NCBI RefSeq assembly: GCF_022655055.1 | Contig: NZ_CP093384.1 | Span: 1,736,001 to 1,800,000 of the forward strand | Reading direction: 5' to 3' | DNA from: Vagococcus sp. CY52-2 | Lineage (GTDB): Bacteria; Bacillota; Bacilli; Lactobacillales; Vagococcaceae | Length of the DNA: 64,000 nucleotides | In this document: in pieces, positions 22,145-32,169 of the stretch | Position numbering within the stretch: position 1 is the first letter of the stretch | How the letters are laid out: each line of letters begins with the position of its first letter | Notes under the pieces: model-generated | What the model saw: the letters and a program-made list of their open reading frames with translations, nothing else | What the model was told of the DNA's origin: nothing | Database searches by the model: none | Made by a program: the position numbers and the translations under genes

Positions 22145-22324
22145 TTGTACACCCTCTTTTTCATTTAATAGGTATTTAATGCATTTCATTTATCATAACT
22201 GATTTTCGGCTAAAATGTCAGTGATTTATTGCGAATTATCTTATTTTTTCGATGTAATCGTTATCCTTTTTTTGTCATGATGAATGTTTCTATACAATTA
22301 TTTGCAATTATGATAAAATAAACC

Positions 22325-22482
22325 TAATTGTTGGAGTAATATGCTCCAAAATACGACGGTGAAAAAGATAGTGAACATCCGTGGAATGAGACAAGATTCC
22401 ATGTTATTTTAAATCAAGTATTTAGGATAACTATTACTTCAAAAAGGTGTCTACTTGCACCTAATTTTGTCGTGTTTTTACA
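22325..22482 (+). ncRNA. Structured leader RNA upstream of rpoY-rnjA
   Basis: The stretch between the exporter operon and rpoY contains an ordered set of complementary arms. TTGGAG/CTCCAA (22331-22349) forms a first hairpin. ACGAC (22353-22357) can pair with GTCGT (22469-22473) and enclose TGGAAT/ATTCCA (22382-22401) and AGGTG/CACCT (22445-22462). Five Ts follow the closing arm. ACGG can alternatively pair with CCGT at 22379-22382. This could be a regulatory 5' leader with a terminator or an independent small RNA. I do not recognise a known riboswitch class. Confidence 0.4.
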
Positions 22483-22528
22483 AATTAATTAGAGATAAAA
22501 ATTTCATTTATATAAAGGAGAATGTCAA

Positions 22529-22744
22529 ATGATTTATAAAGTATATTACCAAGAGGACAAAAAATTTAGCCCACAAAGAGAAAAAACACAATCTCTTTAC
22601 ATTGAATCTGATTCACCCGTTACAGCTCGTCGCTTAATAACTGAGCATACTAACTACAATATTGAGTTTATCCAACCCCTAGAAGGAAACCATTTAGATT
22701 ATGAAAAAGAACATACTAACTTTGAATTAGTGGAGTTTAATTAA
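22529..22744 (+). CDS. rpoY: RNA polymerase epsilon subunit
   Basis: The 71-residue protein ([20 protein letters not shown]) matches the epsilon subunit (YkzG), a small accessory protein of Firmicutes RNA polymerase. It sits two bases before rnjA, the conserved arrangement in this phylum. The ribosome binding site AAAGGAG is nine bases upstream of the ATG. Confidence 0.95.
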   Translation: MIYKVYYQEDKKFSPQREKTQSLYIESDSPVTARRLITEHTNYNIEFIQPLEGNHLDYEKEHTNFELVEFN

Positions 22745-22746
22745 TC

Positions 22747-24426
22747 ATGAAACCCCAAATAAAAAACAATGAGACAGGTGTATTTGGAATAGGTGGACTA
22801 GGGGAAATCGGTAAAAATACTTATGGTGTCCAATTTCAAGATGAAATCATCATTGTTGATGCTGGAATTAAATTTCCAGAAGACGATTTACTGGGTATCG
22901 ATTACGTCATACCAAATTACCAATACATTGTTAAAAATATCAAAAAAGTCAAAGCGTTAGTCATTACTCACGGGCATGAAGATCATATTGGTGGGATACC
23001 ATTTCTATTGCGACAAGCAAACATCCCAATCTATGCTGGCCCTCTAGCTCTTGCATTAATTCGTAATAAACTAGAAGAACACGGCTTACTTCGTGATGCC
23101 GTTTTACATGAAGTAAATGAAGACACTGTGATCAAGTTTAGAAAAACTCAAATCAGCTTCTTTAGAACCACTCATAGTATTCCTGAAGCCAATGGGGTGG
23201 TTGTTAAAACGCCATCAGGAAATATCGTGTACTCTGGTGACTTTAAGTTTGACTTTACACCAGTTGGAGAACCGGCCAATTTACATAAAATGGCTCGTCT
23301 AGGTGAAGAAGGCGTATTATGTTTACTTTCAGATAGTACCAATGCTGAAGTACCTGAGTTTACCAAATCTGAAAAAGTGATTGGCGAATCCATTACAAAA
23401 ATTGTGGAAAAAGTTGAAGGTCGTGTCATTTTTGCGACGTTTGCTTCAAATATTTTCCGTTTACAACAAACAGCTCAAGCAGCTGTTAAAACTGGACGAA
23501 AAATTGCTGTTTTTGGTCGTAGTATGGAAAATGCGATTGTAAACGGACGCGAGTTAGGACATATTACCGTCCCTGATGATACCTTTATCGATGCTCGTGA
23601 TATTAATAAATACCCAGCTAACGAGATTATGATTTTATGTACTGGATCTCAAGGTGAACCAATGGCTGCCTTAAGCCGTATTGCTAATGGAACACATCGT
23701 CAAATTTCGATTCAACCTGATGATACAGTTATTTTCTCAAGCTCACCTATTCCAGGAAACACAACTAGTGTGAATCGTTTAATCAATTTATTATCCGAAG
23801 CTGGAGCTAATGTCATTCATGGTAAAGTAAATAATATTCATACATCTGGACATGGTGGACAGCAAGAACAAATGCTATTTTTACGTTTATTAAAACCAAA
23901 ATACTTCGTTCCAGTTCATGGAGAATATCGTATGCTAAATATCCACTCTAAATCAGCTCAAGCAACAGGTGTCCCTAAAGAAAACTGTTTTATTTTAGAA
24001 AACGGAGATGTCTTAGCCCTAACAAGTGACAGTGCAAGACGTGCTGGACACTTTAATGCTGAAGATGTGTATGTTGATGGTAATGGGATTGGAGATATTG
24101 GCAGTATCGTTTTAAAAGATCGCCGAATTCTTTCCGAAGATGGTTTGGTATTAGCCGTTGCCACAGTTGACTATCAATCAAAAATGATTGTTGCTGGTCC
24201 AGATATTTTATCTCGTGGCTTTATTTATATGAGAGAGTCTGGTGAATTAATCCAAGAGACACAACGATTATTATTTAACGCTATCAGAAAAGCATTAAAA
24301 CATCCCGAATGTGATGAAATCATGTTAAATGAAGTCATTGTGAATACCGTTCAACCATTTCTAATTGAAAAAACCGAACGTCATCCAATGATTCTGCCAA
24401 TGATACTTGAAACATCCAGTAAATAA
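22747..24426 (+). CDS. rnjA: Ribonuclease J1
   Basis: The 559-residue metallo-beta-lactamase/beta-CASP nuclease has the zinc motif [10 protein letters not shown], and the later [12 protein letters not shown] and PVHGEYRML segments with further metal and CASP residues. RNase J1 degrades and matures RNA with 5'-3' exo- and endonuclease activity. Length is typical. It is co-transcribed with rpoY and followed by a strong bidirectional terminator. Confidence 0.97.
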   Translation: MKPQIKNNETGVFGIGGLGEIGKNTYGVQFQDEIIIVDAGIKFPEDDLLGIDYVIPNYQYIVKNIKKVKALVITHGHEDHIGGIPFLLRQANIPIYAGPLALALIRNKLEEHGLLRDAVLHEVNEDTVIKFRKTQISFFRTTHSIPEANGVVVKTPSGNIVYSGDFKFDFTPVGEPANLHKMARLGEEGVLCLLSDSTNAEVPEFTKSEKVIGESITKIVEKVEGRVIFATFASNIFRLQQTAQAAVKTGRKIAVFGRSMENAIVNGRELGHITVPDDTFIDARDINKYPANEIMILCTGSQGEPMAALSRIANGTHRQISIQPDDTVIFSSSPIPGNTTSVNRLINLLSEAGANVIHGKVNNIHTSGHGGQQEQMLFLRLLKPKYFVPVHGEYRMLNIHSKSAQATGVPKENCFILENGDVLALTSDSARRAGHFNAEDVYVDGNGIGDIGSIVLKDRRILSEDGLVLAVATVDYQSKMIVAGPDILSRGFIYMRESGELIQETQRLLFNAIRKALKHPECDEIMLNEVIVNTVQPFLIEKTERHPMILPMILETSSK

Positions 24427-24433
24427 TAATCTA

Positions 24434-24479
24434 AAAACCTGTAAATGTCTAAAAATAATTAAGCATTTACAGGTTTTTT
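24434..24479. terminator. Bidirectional terminator between rnjA and the acetyltransferase gene
   Basis: AAAACCTGTAAATG pairs perfectly with CATTTACAGGTTTT around a 16-base loop, with U tracts on both strands. It serves the convergent genes on either side. Confidence 0.92.
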
Positions 24480-24916
24480 CATATTTTTTTTATCCATTCC
24501 ATATCAATATGCGGAATATTATCTTCTAGATAAACATCAGATATTGCTTCAAAACCAAATGATTCATAAAATGATTTTAAATACTCTTGTGCTTGTGCTT
24601 TTATTAATTGATTAGTTGGTACACAAGACAGACCGTATGAAACTAACTTCCTTCCATAATGAAGATGTCTATCACTTTTTCGAACAGTTACTCGGCCAAT
24701 ATGCCAAGATTGGTTTTCTTGAAACAACCTCATATAAGCAACTAATTCACCTGCTTCATTTTTTCCCAAAACATGTATAGCTGATAGATCTATCTCATCT
24801 ACCTCTTGGTAAGGACACTTTTGTTCCACAACAAACACAGCAATTCGTAGTTGATACATGGAAAACAATTCTTGTCGGGTTAAATGATCAAATCTTTTTT
24901 GTTCAAATGTAATCAT
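24479..24916 (-). CDS. GNAT-family N-acetyltransferase (ElaA-like)
   Basis: The 145-residue protein carries MYQLRIAVFVVEQKCPYQEVDEID, typical of ElaA-type acetyltransferases. The acetyl-CoA loop region WHIGRVTVRKSDRHLHYGRK and a later AQEYLKSFYESFGF follow. The acceptor substrate is unknown. The ATG overlaps the stop of the upstream UPF0316 gene in ATGA, so the two are translationally coupled. Confidence 0.88.
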   Translation of the reverse strand: MITFEQKRFDHLTRQELFSMYQLRIAVFVVEQKCPYQEVDEIDLSAIHVLGKNEAGELVAYMRLFQENQSWHIGRVTVRKSDRHLHYGRKLVSYGLSCVPTNQLIKAQAQEYLKSFYESFGFEAISDVYLEDNIPHIDMEWIKKI

Positions 24917-25452
24917 CTTCTCTTGTTCCTTTCACGTACTTTTTTCGTCCAGAACCCTCCAGAAATGTACTTAGGTTCATATGAGATGATAAATGCTTTA
25001 TCATTAAAATCTTTAATATCTTTATATAAAGAACGCTCCGATTTTCTAGCAGATAAAATTTCTAGTACTAATCGTTCTCCTTCTCGTCCATGAGCAATGG
25101 TTTGTGTCACACCATATCCCTCATCTCTTAACAATTCTGGAAGTGCCTTATTTTCTTCATTTAATGGCAAAATAGCCGTCACCATAATATAACCTAATGC
25201 TAAATAATCTTCAATTTTTATCCCTAAAACAATTCCACAAGCATAACCTAATGCATATACAAACAGATTAACTGGGTTATTAATTTGATTTAATACTAAA
25301 GATAAACCAACAACATAGATGGAAATTTCCACCATACTAAGTAACGGGGCAATAACACGTGACCCTTTCATTGTTAACATGAAACGGATAGTATTTAGTG
25401 TAACATAACAAAAATTAATTAAAAAAATTATTAGTAATGTTTTCAATTCCAT
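24913..25452 (-). CDS. UPF0316 / DUF2179 membrane protein
   Basis: The 179-residue protein has three N-terminal hydrophobic segments (about residues 5-20, 35-55 and 62-80). A cytoplasmic domain follows with GYGVTQTIAHGREGERLVLE and a C-terminal DFNDKAFIISYEPKYISGGFW. This matches the DUF5698 plus DUF2179 arrangement of the UPF0316 family. Function is unknown. It is the first gene of a two-gene unit with the acetyltransferase. Confidence 0.85.
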   Translation of the reverse strand: MELKTLLIIFLINFCYVTLNTIRFMLTMKGSRVIAPLLSMVEISIYVVGLSLVLNQINNPVNLFVYALGYACGIVLGIKIEDYLALGYIMVTAILPLNEENKALPELLRDEGYGVTQTIAHGREGERLVLEILSARKSERSLYKDIKDFNDKAFIISYEPKYISGGFWTKKVRERNKRR

Positions 25453-25528
25453 TTATTAAACTCCTCCTTTTATATAGCTCTGCTTCCTCATATTATCCGA
25501 TAACTTTATACCATGCAACAAATTAATC

Positions 25529-25563
25529 AAAAAAAGTGTAAGTGGATTAACCCACTTACACTT
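25529..25563 (-). terminator. Terminator of the cold-shock gene
   Basis: AAGTGTAAGTGG pairs with CCACTTACACTT around a 6-base loop. On the minus strand it ends in TTTTTTTGATT. It lies 20 bases after the csp stop codon. Confidence 0.9.
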
Positions 25564-25583
25564 AAAATTTTAATTAGATTTAA

Positions 25584-25784
25584 TTACGCTTTTACAACGT
25601 TTGCTGCTTGAGGTCCACGATCTGTTTCTTCGATTTCGAATGTTACAGCTTGACCTTCTTCTAAAGTTTTGAATCCGTCGCCTTCGATAGCTGAGAAATG
25701 TACGAATACGTCATTTCCTTCTTCTTGTTGAATAAATCCAAATCCTTTTTCTGCGTTAAACCATTTTACTGTTCCTTGAGCCAT
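25584..25784 (-). CDS. Cold-shock protein, CspA family
   Basis: The 66-residue single-stranded nucleic-acid-binding protein shows RNP1 (KGFGFI) and RNP2 (VFVHFSAI). It acts as an RNA chaperone. The ATG at 25784 is preceded by GAGGAGG; a frame extending to 25865 would add 27 residues unknown in the family, so I reject it. A leader of roughly 75-100 bases precedes it, as in other csp mRNAs. Confidence 0.97.
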   Translation of the reverse strand: MAQGTVKWFNAEKGFGFIQQEEGNDVFVHFSAIEGDGFKTLEEGQAVTFEIEETDRGPQAANVVKA

Positions 25785-25939
25785 GTTACTTCCTCCTCGT
25801 GCCGTAGCACATGTTAATTTTTGTAATACTTGCTTTCGGTCGATAGAGGGTGTTTCATACAACATCTATTGAAATCCAAAACCATATTACATATTCATGA
25901 TAACTCATGTCTCTTTTAATTGCAAGTAAAGACCCGTTT

Positions 25940-26632
25940 TCACAATGATAATCTCTTAGTTTCTCTAAAACTTACGTAACCGGATTCTCCTACAATTATA
26001 TGATCTAAAATCTCCATCCCCATCATTTTACCACAAGAAACCAAACGTTCTGTGAATATTTCATCTTGATCTGACGGTTCTGGATTTCCAGACGGATGGT
26101 TGTGAACTAGGATAAGGCGAGAGGCCGAATACCTCACGGCTAGATGAAAAATTTCACGTGGATGAGCAATTGATTGATTTAACGTGCCAATAAAAATCGT
26201 TTCTTTTTTTATGATTTCATTTTTAGCATTTAAATAAAATACCATAAAATGTTCTTGTGTTAAATCCTTCATTTCTTCAATTAATCGCTCGCCAATTTGT
26301 TGACTAGAATAAATTTTTCCATATTTTTCTTGTGTTGATAAAGCTAATCGTTTTCCTAATTCCACAATAGCTTTTATTTGTATCGCTTTTACTGTTCCTA
26401 TTCCATTTAAATTCATCAATTCCTCTATTTTAACGGTTTTTAATCCGTATAACCCATCCACTTCTTTTAATATATTTTCTGCTAACTGCATGACTGGTAT
26501 TGACTTATTTCCTGATTGTAACACAATAGCTAATAACTCTTCATTGGATAAAACCTCTGAACCATATTGTAGTAATCGCTCGCGAGGTAACAATTGATCT
26601 TTATACTCTTGCTCTCGACATTTAATTTTCAA
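25940..26632 (-). CDS. radC: DNA repair protein RadC (JAB/MPN domain)
   Basis: The protein has an N-terminal helix-hairpin-helix region (LMNLNGIGTVKAIQIKAI) and a C-terminal JAB metallopeptidase-like domain with HNHPSGNPEPSDQDE, the zinc-binding motif of the family. Its role in repair is uncertain despite the name. I start it at a TTG at 26632 (MKIKCREQEY), about nine bases after GAAGGGAG; the other in-frame TTG at 26659 has no visible site. The ribosome binding site lies inside the 3' arm of a terminator-like hairpin, so expression may be attenuated. Confidence 0.93.
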   Translation of the reverse strand: MKIKCREQEYKDQLLPRERLLQYGSEVLSNEELLAIVLQSGNKSIPVMQLAENILKEVDGLYGLKTVKIEELMNLNGIGTVKAIQIKAIVELGKRLALSTQEKYGKIYSSQQIGERLIEEMKDLTQEHFMVFYLNAKNEIIKKETIFIGTLNQSIAHPREIFHLAVRYSASRLILVHNHPSGNPEPSDQDEIFTERLVSCGKMMGMEILDHIIVGESGYVSFRETKRLSL

Positions 26633-26633
26633 T

Positions 26634-26680
26634 AAAAAAACACTCCCTTCTTCACCCAAAACATACGTGAAAAAAGGAGT
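26634..26680 (-). terminator. Terminator or attenuator overlapping the radC start
   Basis: On the minus strand ACTCCTTTTTTCAC pairs with GTGAAGAAGGGAGT (14 bp, two G-U) and is followed by GTTTTTTT directly before the radC TTG start. The downstream arm contains the radC ribosome binding site. Confidence 0.75.
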
Positions 26681-26687
26681 TTTTGAT

Positions 26688-27353
26688 TTAAACTGATTTT
26701 ATGTAGTCTAACACATCATACAAACTATCTTTAATAGTCAGTGTTTTTTCTTTCGCTTCGTCATTTGGTAAAATCAAATCCGGTACCATGATGACTGGTA
26801 CATTGGCAGTGAAAGACGCTCGAATGCCATTCAATGAATCTTCTAGCATTATCGTTTCTTCTTTTGGTGTACCTAATATTTCGACAGCTTTTTCAACAAT
26901 TTCTGGATGTGGTTTAGCATGTGTCACATCATTGCCACTGACAATCCCACTAAACTTATCCATAAATCCAGCTTTGTCTAATAACATATCAATCGCTTCA
27001 CGGTTATTACTTGAAGCAACGACACACTTTACGCCGTGATTGTTTAAATACGTTAACAATTCTTCCACACCTGGTTTAATCGGTGCTCCCACTGTCGAAA
27101 ATTCTTCCCATGTACTAGCTCGACTTTCTTTAAAAAATTGGTCAATCTCATCTTGTCTCAACATTGGAAAATCGTTGACATATTTTTGGTAAACTGCCTT
27201 CTCACCTAAACCAACTTCAGATTTATAATATTCCTCATCGTAGCCAGGCATCTTGAATTTTTGTGCAATTTCAATATTATTTTTCGAATAGACTGCTTCT
27301 GTATCAAAGATTAGGCCGTCCATATCAAAAATAACGCCGCTTATTTTTTTCAC
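26688..27353 (-). CDS. HAD-superfamily hydrolase, beta-phosphoglucomutase-like
   Basis: The 221-residue protein contains DMDGLIFDTE (HAD motif 1), VVASSNNREA (motif 2), the lysine in AKPHPE (motif 3) and MLEDSLNGI (motif 4). The motif spacing places it with phosphatases and phosphoglucomutases of the PGMB type. The substrate is unknown. It starts at a GTG whose ribosome binding site AGGAGA lies within the last codons of folC, so the two genes overlap by four bases in control signals. Confidence 0.9.
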   Translation of the reverse strand: MKKISGVIFDMDGLIFDTEAVYSKNNIEIAQKFKMPGYDEEYYKSEVGLGEKAVYQKYVNDFPMLRQDEIDQFFKESRASTWEEFSTVGAPIKPGVEELLTYLNNHGVKCVVASSNNREAIDMLLDKAGFMDKFSGIVSGNDVTHAKPHPEIVEKAVEILGTPKEETIMLEDSLNGIRASFTANVPVIMVPDLILPNDEAKEKTLTIKDSLYDVLDYIKSV

Positions 27354-27356
27354 ACG

Positions 27357-28643
27357 TCACTCTCCTAATAAAATTTGTCTTACTTGGGAAATAAAATACA
27401 ATGATCCGGTAATTAAAATCAAATCGTCCCCTGACACTTCTTTCAATGTATCTGATAGTGCTTCTTGCCAGTGATCATATGCTGTTAATCCCATCTCTTC
27501 ATATAATTCTTTCGTACAAGCTTTTGGGTAATCAAAAGTGGTCACTTTCAAGTCTAGATTATTTACTGACTGCAATAACCCAATCATCCCTTGAATGTCT
27601 TTAGTGGTCAACGCCCCAAAAATCGTATGAATTTTTTTATCTGAAAATTCTCGTCTTAGATTGTCTACTAATACTTCCATCGCGTGATCGTTATGCGCCC
27701 CATCTAATACAATAAATGGTTCATCAGAAATTTTTTCCATACGACCAGGCCAAAATGCTTGTTGTAATCCTTTTTGATAATCACGATTAGACACTGGTAA
27801 ATGAAGCATATCAGCCACCTCATTAAATGCTTCAATGGCGACACTTGCATTATCTACTTGGTGTTTTCCAACCATATTTATGGATAATTGTTTTAAATCA
27901 ACTTTATCTGATTTAAAATGGAATGTTTCTCCCCAATTATCAGTCGGTTGTAAGTATTGACTATCAAAGTCAACCCCATAACGTTTGATTGGAGCATGTA
28001 ATGAATTTGCTTCTTTACTAATCACATCAAATGCTTCATCTGAAACATTCCCGACAATAACTGGCCTTCCTTCTTTAATAATCCCAGCTTTTTGACTAGC
28101 AACTTGTTCAATCGTATCTCCTAAAATATCGACATGGTCTAAACCAATTGTCGTAATTACTGACACAAGTGGAGTCATCACGTTCGTACAGTCAAAACGT
28201 CCGCCCAAACCAACTTCAACTAGAACAATGTCAACTTTTTTATCAACAAAATAATCAAACATCATAGCTGTTAATACTTCAAATTCAACAGTATGAGCTA
28301 ACTCAGGTACCTCATCCATCTTATCCACGATAGGTATCACTTTTTCACATAATTCAACCAACTCTTCATTAGGAATTGGTTGACCGTTAATCGCAATGCG
28401 TTCGTTAAATGATTCGATATACGGTGAGGTAAAGGTTCCAACTGTTAAGCCTTGTTGCTCCAACAGGCAACGTAAAAACGTTGTCGTTGAGCCTTTCCCA
28501 TTTGTTCCACCGATATGAACAATTTTTAACTTATCTTGCGGATTGTCTAATTGTTCTAATAAATAATTGATTCGTGTTAACCCCGGACGAATACCAAACT
28601 TTGTGCGTTCATGTATCCATGAAATGATTTCTCCATACTCCAT
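27357..28643 (-). CDS. folC: Folylpolyglutamate / dihydrofolate synthase
   Basis: The 428-residue Mur-ligase-family enzyme has the P-loop GGTNGKGSTTTFL, the omega-loop TSPYIESFNERI and a C-terminal domain with VLDGAHNDHAM. It adds glutamates to folates. It lies 19 bases after valS, a common arrangement in Firmicutes, and overlaps the start signals of the HAD gene downstream. Confidence 0.95.
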   Translation of the reverse strand: MEYGEIISWIHERTKFGIRPGLTRINYLLEQLDNPQDKLKIVHIGGTNGKGSTTTFLRCLLEQQGLTVGTFTSPYIESFNERIAINGQPIPNEELVELCEKVIPIVDKMDEVPELAHTVEFEVLTAMMFDYFVDKKVDIVLVEVGLGGRFDCTNVMTPLVSVITTIGLDHVDILGDTIEQVASQKAGIIKEGRPVIVGNVSDEAFDVISKEANSLHAPIKRYGVDFDSQYLQPTDNWGETFHFKSDKVDLKQLSINMVGKHQVDNASVAIEAFNEVADMLHLPVSNRDYQKGLQQAFWPGRMEKISDEPFIVLDGAHNDHAMEVLVDNLRREFSDKKIHTIFGALTTKDIQGMIGLLQSVNNLDLKVTTFDYPKACTKELYEEMGLTAYDHWQEALSDTLKEVSGDDLILITGSLYFISQVRQILLGE

Positions 28644-28662
28644 CTTGTACAGCCACCTTTAT

Positions 28663-31305
28663 TTATTTTTTCAAAGAAGCCAGTCTTTCTTTTACAGAGG
28701 CTTGTTTTTCTAAGTAATCTTTTTGTTTCTCACGTTCTGCTGCAACAACAGCCTCTGGTGCATTTGAAACAAAACGGTCATTGCTTAATTTCTTCTCAAC
28801 AAGTGCTACTTCTGACGTCCACTTATCCAACTCTTTTTCCAAACGAGCAATTTCTTCGTCAATATTGATTAAATCTTCTAATGGTAAATAGATTTCAGCT
28901 CCAGTAATCACTGCACTCATGGCTAAATCTGGTACATCAAATTCTTCTTTAATTTCTAACACTTCTGGATGACAGAAACGTTCGATATAATTAGTATTTG
29001 CTTCAAAGAAGTCTTTAACTGAATCTTTTGATGTTTTGATTAACAATGTAATTGGCTTAGACATTGGTGCACTCACTTCTGAGCGAATATTACGAACTGA
29101 GCGGATTAATTCTTTTAATACTTCCATACCTTCTGCCGCTTGTTCATCTGTCCAAACTTCATTGACAGTTGGATAAGCTGCCACTACAATTGATTCACCT
29201 TGATGTGGAATTTTTTCCCAAATTTCTTCTGTCACAAATGGCATGATTGGGTGTAGTAAACGTAAAATGTTATCTAATACATGTACTAAAATGCTACGAG
29301 TCATTTGTTTTTGTTCTTCATTTTCTCCGTAAAGGACTTCCTTACTCATCTCAATATACCAATCACAGAAATCATCCCAAATAAAGTTGTATAAATGACG
29401 ACCGGCTTCCCCAAACTCAAAACGGTCAAAGAAGTTCGTTACTTTTTCAATCGTTTCATTTAGTCGAGTTAAAATCCATTTATCTGCAACAGTTTTATCA
29501 CCATCAAGAGAAATATCATCATATGTCATGCCTTCAACGTTCATTAATACAAAACGAGAGGCATTCCAAATTTTATTAATGAAGTTCCAAGCAGCATCCA
29601 TTTTTTCATAACTAAAACGCATGTCTTGACCTGGTGTAGAGCCATTTGATAAGAACCAACGCAACGCGTCTGCTCCGTATTGATCAATGACATCCATTGG
29701 GTCGATACCATTACCAAGAGATTTACTCATTTTACGTCCATCTTCCGCACGAATTAATCCGTGAATCAACACATTTTCAAATGGTCGTTCTTCAGTAAAT
29801 TCTAAACTTTGGAAAATCATACGACTTACCCAGAAGAAAATAATGTCATAACCAGTCACTAATGTATTCGTTGGGAAATAACGTTTGAAGTCATGTGACT
29901 CCGTATCAGGCCAACCCATTGTTGAAAATGGCCAAAGAGCTGAACTAAACCAAGTATCTAATACATCTTCATCTTGATGCCAGTTTTCAACGTCTTTAGG
30001 TGCTTCTTCTCCAACATAAACTTCGCCTGTTTCATTATGATACCAAGCTGGAATACGATGTCCCCACCAAAGTTGACGAGAAATTACCCAGTCATGTACA
30101 TTTTCCATCCATGTTAAGAATGTCTGATTAAAACGTGGTGGATAAAAATCAACGGCGTCATCTGTTGCTTGGTTTTCAACAGCTTTTTTCGCAAGTGGCG
30201 CCATTTTAACAAACCATTGCGTTGATAATCTTGGCTCAACCACGACTCCAGTTCGCTCAGAGTGACCAACACTATGAGTCATTTTTTCAACGCCTTTAAG
30301 TAGTCCTAACTCATCTAAATCCTTAATGACTGCTTTACGTGTAGTAAAACGATCCATACCGGCATATTTACCAGCTAAATCATTCATTGTCGCGTCATCA
30401 TTCATCACGTTAATACGAGGTAAATCATGACGATTACCCACCTCAAAGTCGTTAGGGTCATGGGCTGGTGTAATTTTTACGACACCTGTTCCAAATTCCA
30501 TATCAACATAATCATCAGCGACAATCGGAATTTCTTTATCCACTAATGGTAAAATCACTGTTTTACCAATTAAATGTTGATAACGTTCATCCTTAGGGTG
30601 AACGGCAACAGCTGTGTCCCCAAGCATGGTTTCTGGACGTGTTGTCGCAATTTCTAATTTTCCACTGCCATCAGCTAATGGATAATACATATGATAAAAC
30701 GCGCCTTCGATGTCTTTATGAATGACTTCGATATCAGATAAAGCGGTTTTTGCTTGTGGGTCCCAATTAATAATGTACTCACCACGATAAATAAGGCCTT
30801 TATTATAAAGTGTCACAAACACTTTTTTCACCGCATCAGATAGTCCATCGTCTAAAGTAAATCTCTCTCTTGAATAGTCTAAAGATAATCCTAATTTTGC
30901 CCACTGCTCACGAATATGTCCGGCATATTCTTCTTTCCATTCTTTCGTTGTTTCGATGAATTTTTCACGACCTAAATCATATCGTGACACACCTTCACCA
31001 CGTAATTTTTCTTCAACTTTCGCTTGAGTTGCAATCCCAGCATGGTCCATACCAGGTAACCATAATGTATCAAAGCCTTGCATTCTCTTTTGACGAATAA
31101 TCATATCTTGCAGTGTCGTATCCCATGCATGACCTAAGTGAAGTTTTCCTGTCACGTTTGGTGGTGGTATGACAATAGAATACGCTGGTGCACTTTCATC
31201 CCCACTTGGTTTAAATAAATCTTTTTCTAGCCACTTTTTATAACGCCCTTTTTCAACAGCTTTTGGGTCAAACTTTGGCGCTAAGTTTTGTTGTTCATCT
31301 GTCAT
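28663..31305 (-). CDS. valS: Valyl-tRNA synthetase
   Basis: The 880-residue class I synthetase has the HIGH-type motif [15 protein letters not shown] and KMSKS within [11 protein letters not shown]. An editing domain lies between them, and the C-terminal coiled coil ([13 protein letters not shown]) is typical of ValRS. The ATG at 31305 is eight bases after AGGAG; the in-frame ATG six bases earlier is too close to it. Transcription is controlled by a valine T-box directly upstream. Confidence 0.97.
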   Translation of the reverse strand: MTDEQQNLAPKFDPKAVEKGRYKKWLEKDLFKPSGDESAPAYSIVIPPPNVTGKLHLGHAWDTTLQDMIIRQKRMQGFDTLWLPGMDHAGIATQAKVEEKLRGEGVSRYDLGREKFIETTKEWKEEYAGHIREQWAKLGLSLDYSRERFTLDDGLSDAVKKVFVTLYNKGLIYRGEYIINWDPQAKTALSDIEVIHKDIEGAFYHMYYPLADGSGKLEIATTRPETMLGDTAVAVHPKDERYQHLIGKTVILPLVDKEIPIVADDYVDMEFGTGVVKITPAHDPNDFEVGNRHDLPRINVMNDDATMNDLAGKYAGMDRFTTRKAVIKDLDELGLLKGVEKMTHSVGHSERTGVVVEPRLSTQWFVKMAPLAKKAVENQATDDAVDFYPPRFNQTFLTWMENVHDWVISRQLWWGHRIPAWYHNETGEVYVGEEAPKDVENWHQDEDVLDTWFSSALWPFSTMGWPDTESHDFKRYFPTNTLVTGYDIIFFWVSRMIFQSLEFTEERPFENVLIHGLIRAEDGRKMSKSLGNGIDPMDVIDQYGADALRWFLSNGSTPGQDMRFSYEKMDAAWNFINKIWNASRFVLMNVEGMTYDDISLDGDKTVADKWILTRLNETIEKVTNFFDRFEFGEAGRHLYNFIWDDFCDWYIEMSKEVLYGENEEQKQMTRSILVHVLDNILRLLHPIMPFVTEEIWEKIPHQGESIVVAAYPTVNEVWTDEQAAEGMEVLKELIRSVRNIRSEVSAPMSKPITLLIKTSKDSVKDFFEANTNYIERFCHPEVLEIKEEFDVPDLAMSAVITGAEIYLPLEDLINIDEEIARLEKELDKWTSEVALVEKKLSNDRFVSNAPEAVVAAEREKQKDYLEKQASVKERLASLKK

Positions 31306-31333
31306 ATACATTTCTCCTTATTTTTTATTTTTC

Positions 31334-31562
31334 AAAACAAAAAGCCCTAAAGTTATTTCTAACTTTAGGACGATTATCTCGCGGTACCACCTATCTTATA
31401 AGCATACGAATACGCTTATCTCTCTAGGTCATATAACGTTGACAATACGGTTCCCACTCCTAGGCTACCTTCATACTTTTAAATGGAAAACCTTTCAGCC
31501 AATGGATTTTCTTTCTGCAACATATCCAAGTATTACTCTTCCTATTCTTTATGGTTGTTTAT
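31334..31562 (-). promoter_or_regulatory. T-box leader of valS
   Basis: The T-box sequence AGGTGGTACCGCG is at 31380-31393. It is followed by a terminator hairpin CCTAAAGTTA/TAACTTTAGG (31346-31369) with a U-rich tail. Upstream, a stem I region contains GAAGGTAGCC, in which GTA (31466-31468) is the likely specifier codon for valine. Uncharged tRNA-Val would favour the antiterminator and read-through into valS. Confidence 0.93.
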
Positions 31563-31569
31563 GCCATTC

Positions 31570-31598
31570 ATTTTACCTTGATAGCATCATTTCGTCAA
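31570..31598 (-). promoter_or_regulatory. Promoter of the valS T-box transcript
   Basis: TTGACG and TAAAAT are separated by exactly 17 bases on the minus strand, just after the tpx stop codon. Transcription would begin at the 5' end of the T-box leader. Confidence 0.85.
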
Positions 31599-31600
31599 AC

Positions 31601-32092
31601 TTAGATTAACGCTTTTGCAGCTTCTAATGCTTTAACATAATTTGGTTCACTTGATACTTCTGGTACGATTTCTTCATATGTAATGACGCCATCTTTGTCT
31701 AACACAAAAATTGAGCGTGCTAAACGATTAATTGATGGAATTAAAATACCATATTCTTTTCCAACCACACCTTCTTCATCTCTTAACATGGTCATGTCAA
31801 CTGATTCAGCTGCACACCAATTAGCTAATTGTTCTTTTGTGTTATTTGAAATCGTTAAAAAATATACGTCTTTAATTGTTGCTGCTTCTTTATTAAAGTG
31901 TTTTGTCTGTAGTGCACAAACACTAGTATCAATATCAGGTACCACACTAATAATAACTGGTTTTCCTTTTAATTCCTCTAATGAGATTACATTATCTGAC
32001 AAATCTTTTAAACTAAATGTTGGAGCTTTTTCTCCCGCTTTTGGTGGTGTTCCTACTAATTCAACTGGGTTACCTTTTAATAATACTTCCAT
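31601..32092 (-). CDS. tpx: Thiol peroxidase
   Basis: The 163-residue peroxiredoxin of the Tpx class has the peroxidatic Cys59 in DTSVCALQ and the resolving Cys93 in NWCAAE, spaced as in the E. coli enzyme. It reduces hydroperoxides using thioredoxin. The ATG at 32092 follows AAAGGATG with normal spacing; a longer frame to 32149 adds a non-family extension. Gene order rex-tpx-valS suggests a redox-linked neighbourhood. Confidence 0.95.
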   Translation of the reverse strand: MEVLLKGNPVELVGTPPKAGEKAPTFSLKDLSDNVISLEELKGKPVIISVVPDIDTSVCALQTKHFNKEAATIKDVYFLTISNNTKEQLANWCAAESVDMTMLRDEEGVVGKEYGILIPSINRLARSIFVLDKDGVITYEEIVPEVSSEPNYVKALEAAKALI

Positions 32093-32169
32093 GTTGACAC
32101 ATCCTTTATTTAACTTTCCTTCATTATAGTGAAATAAAGTTAAATACACAAAATAGATGCTTGGAAAAA

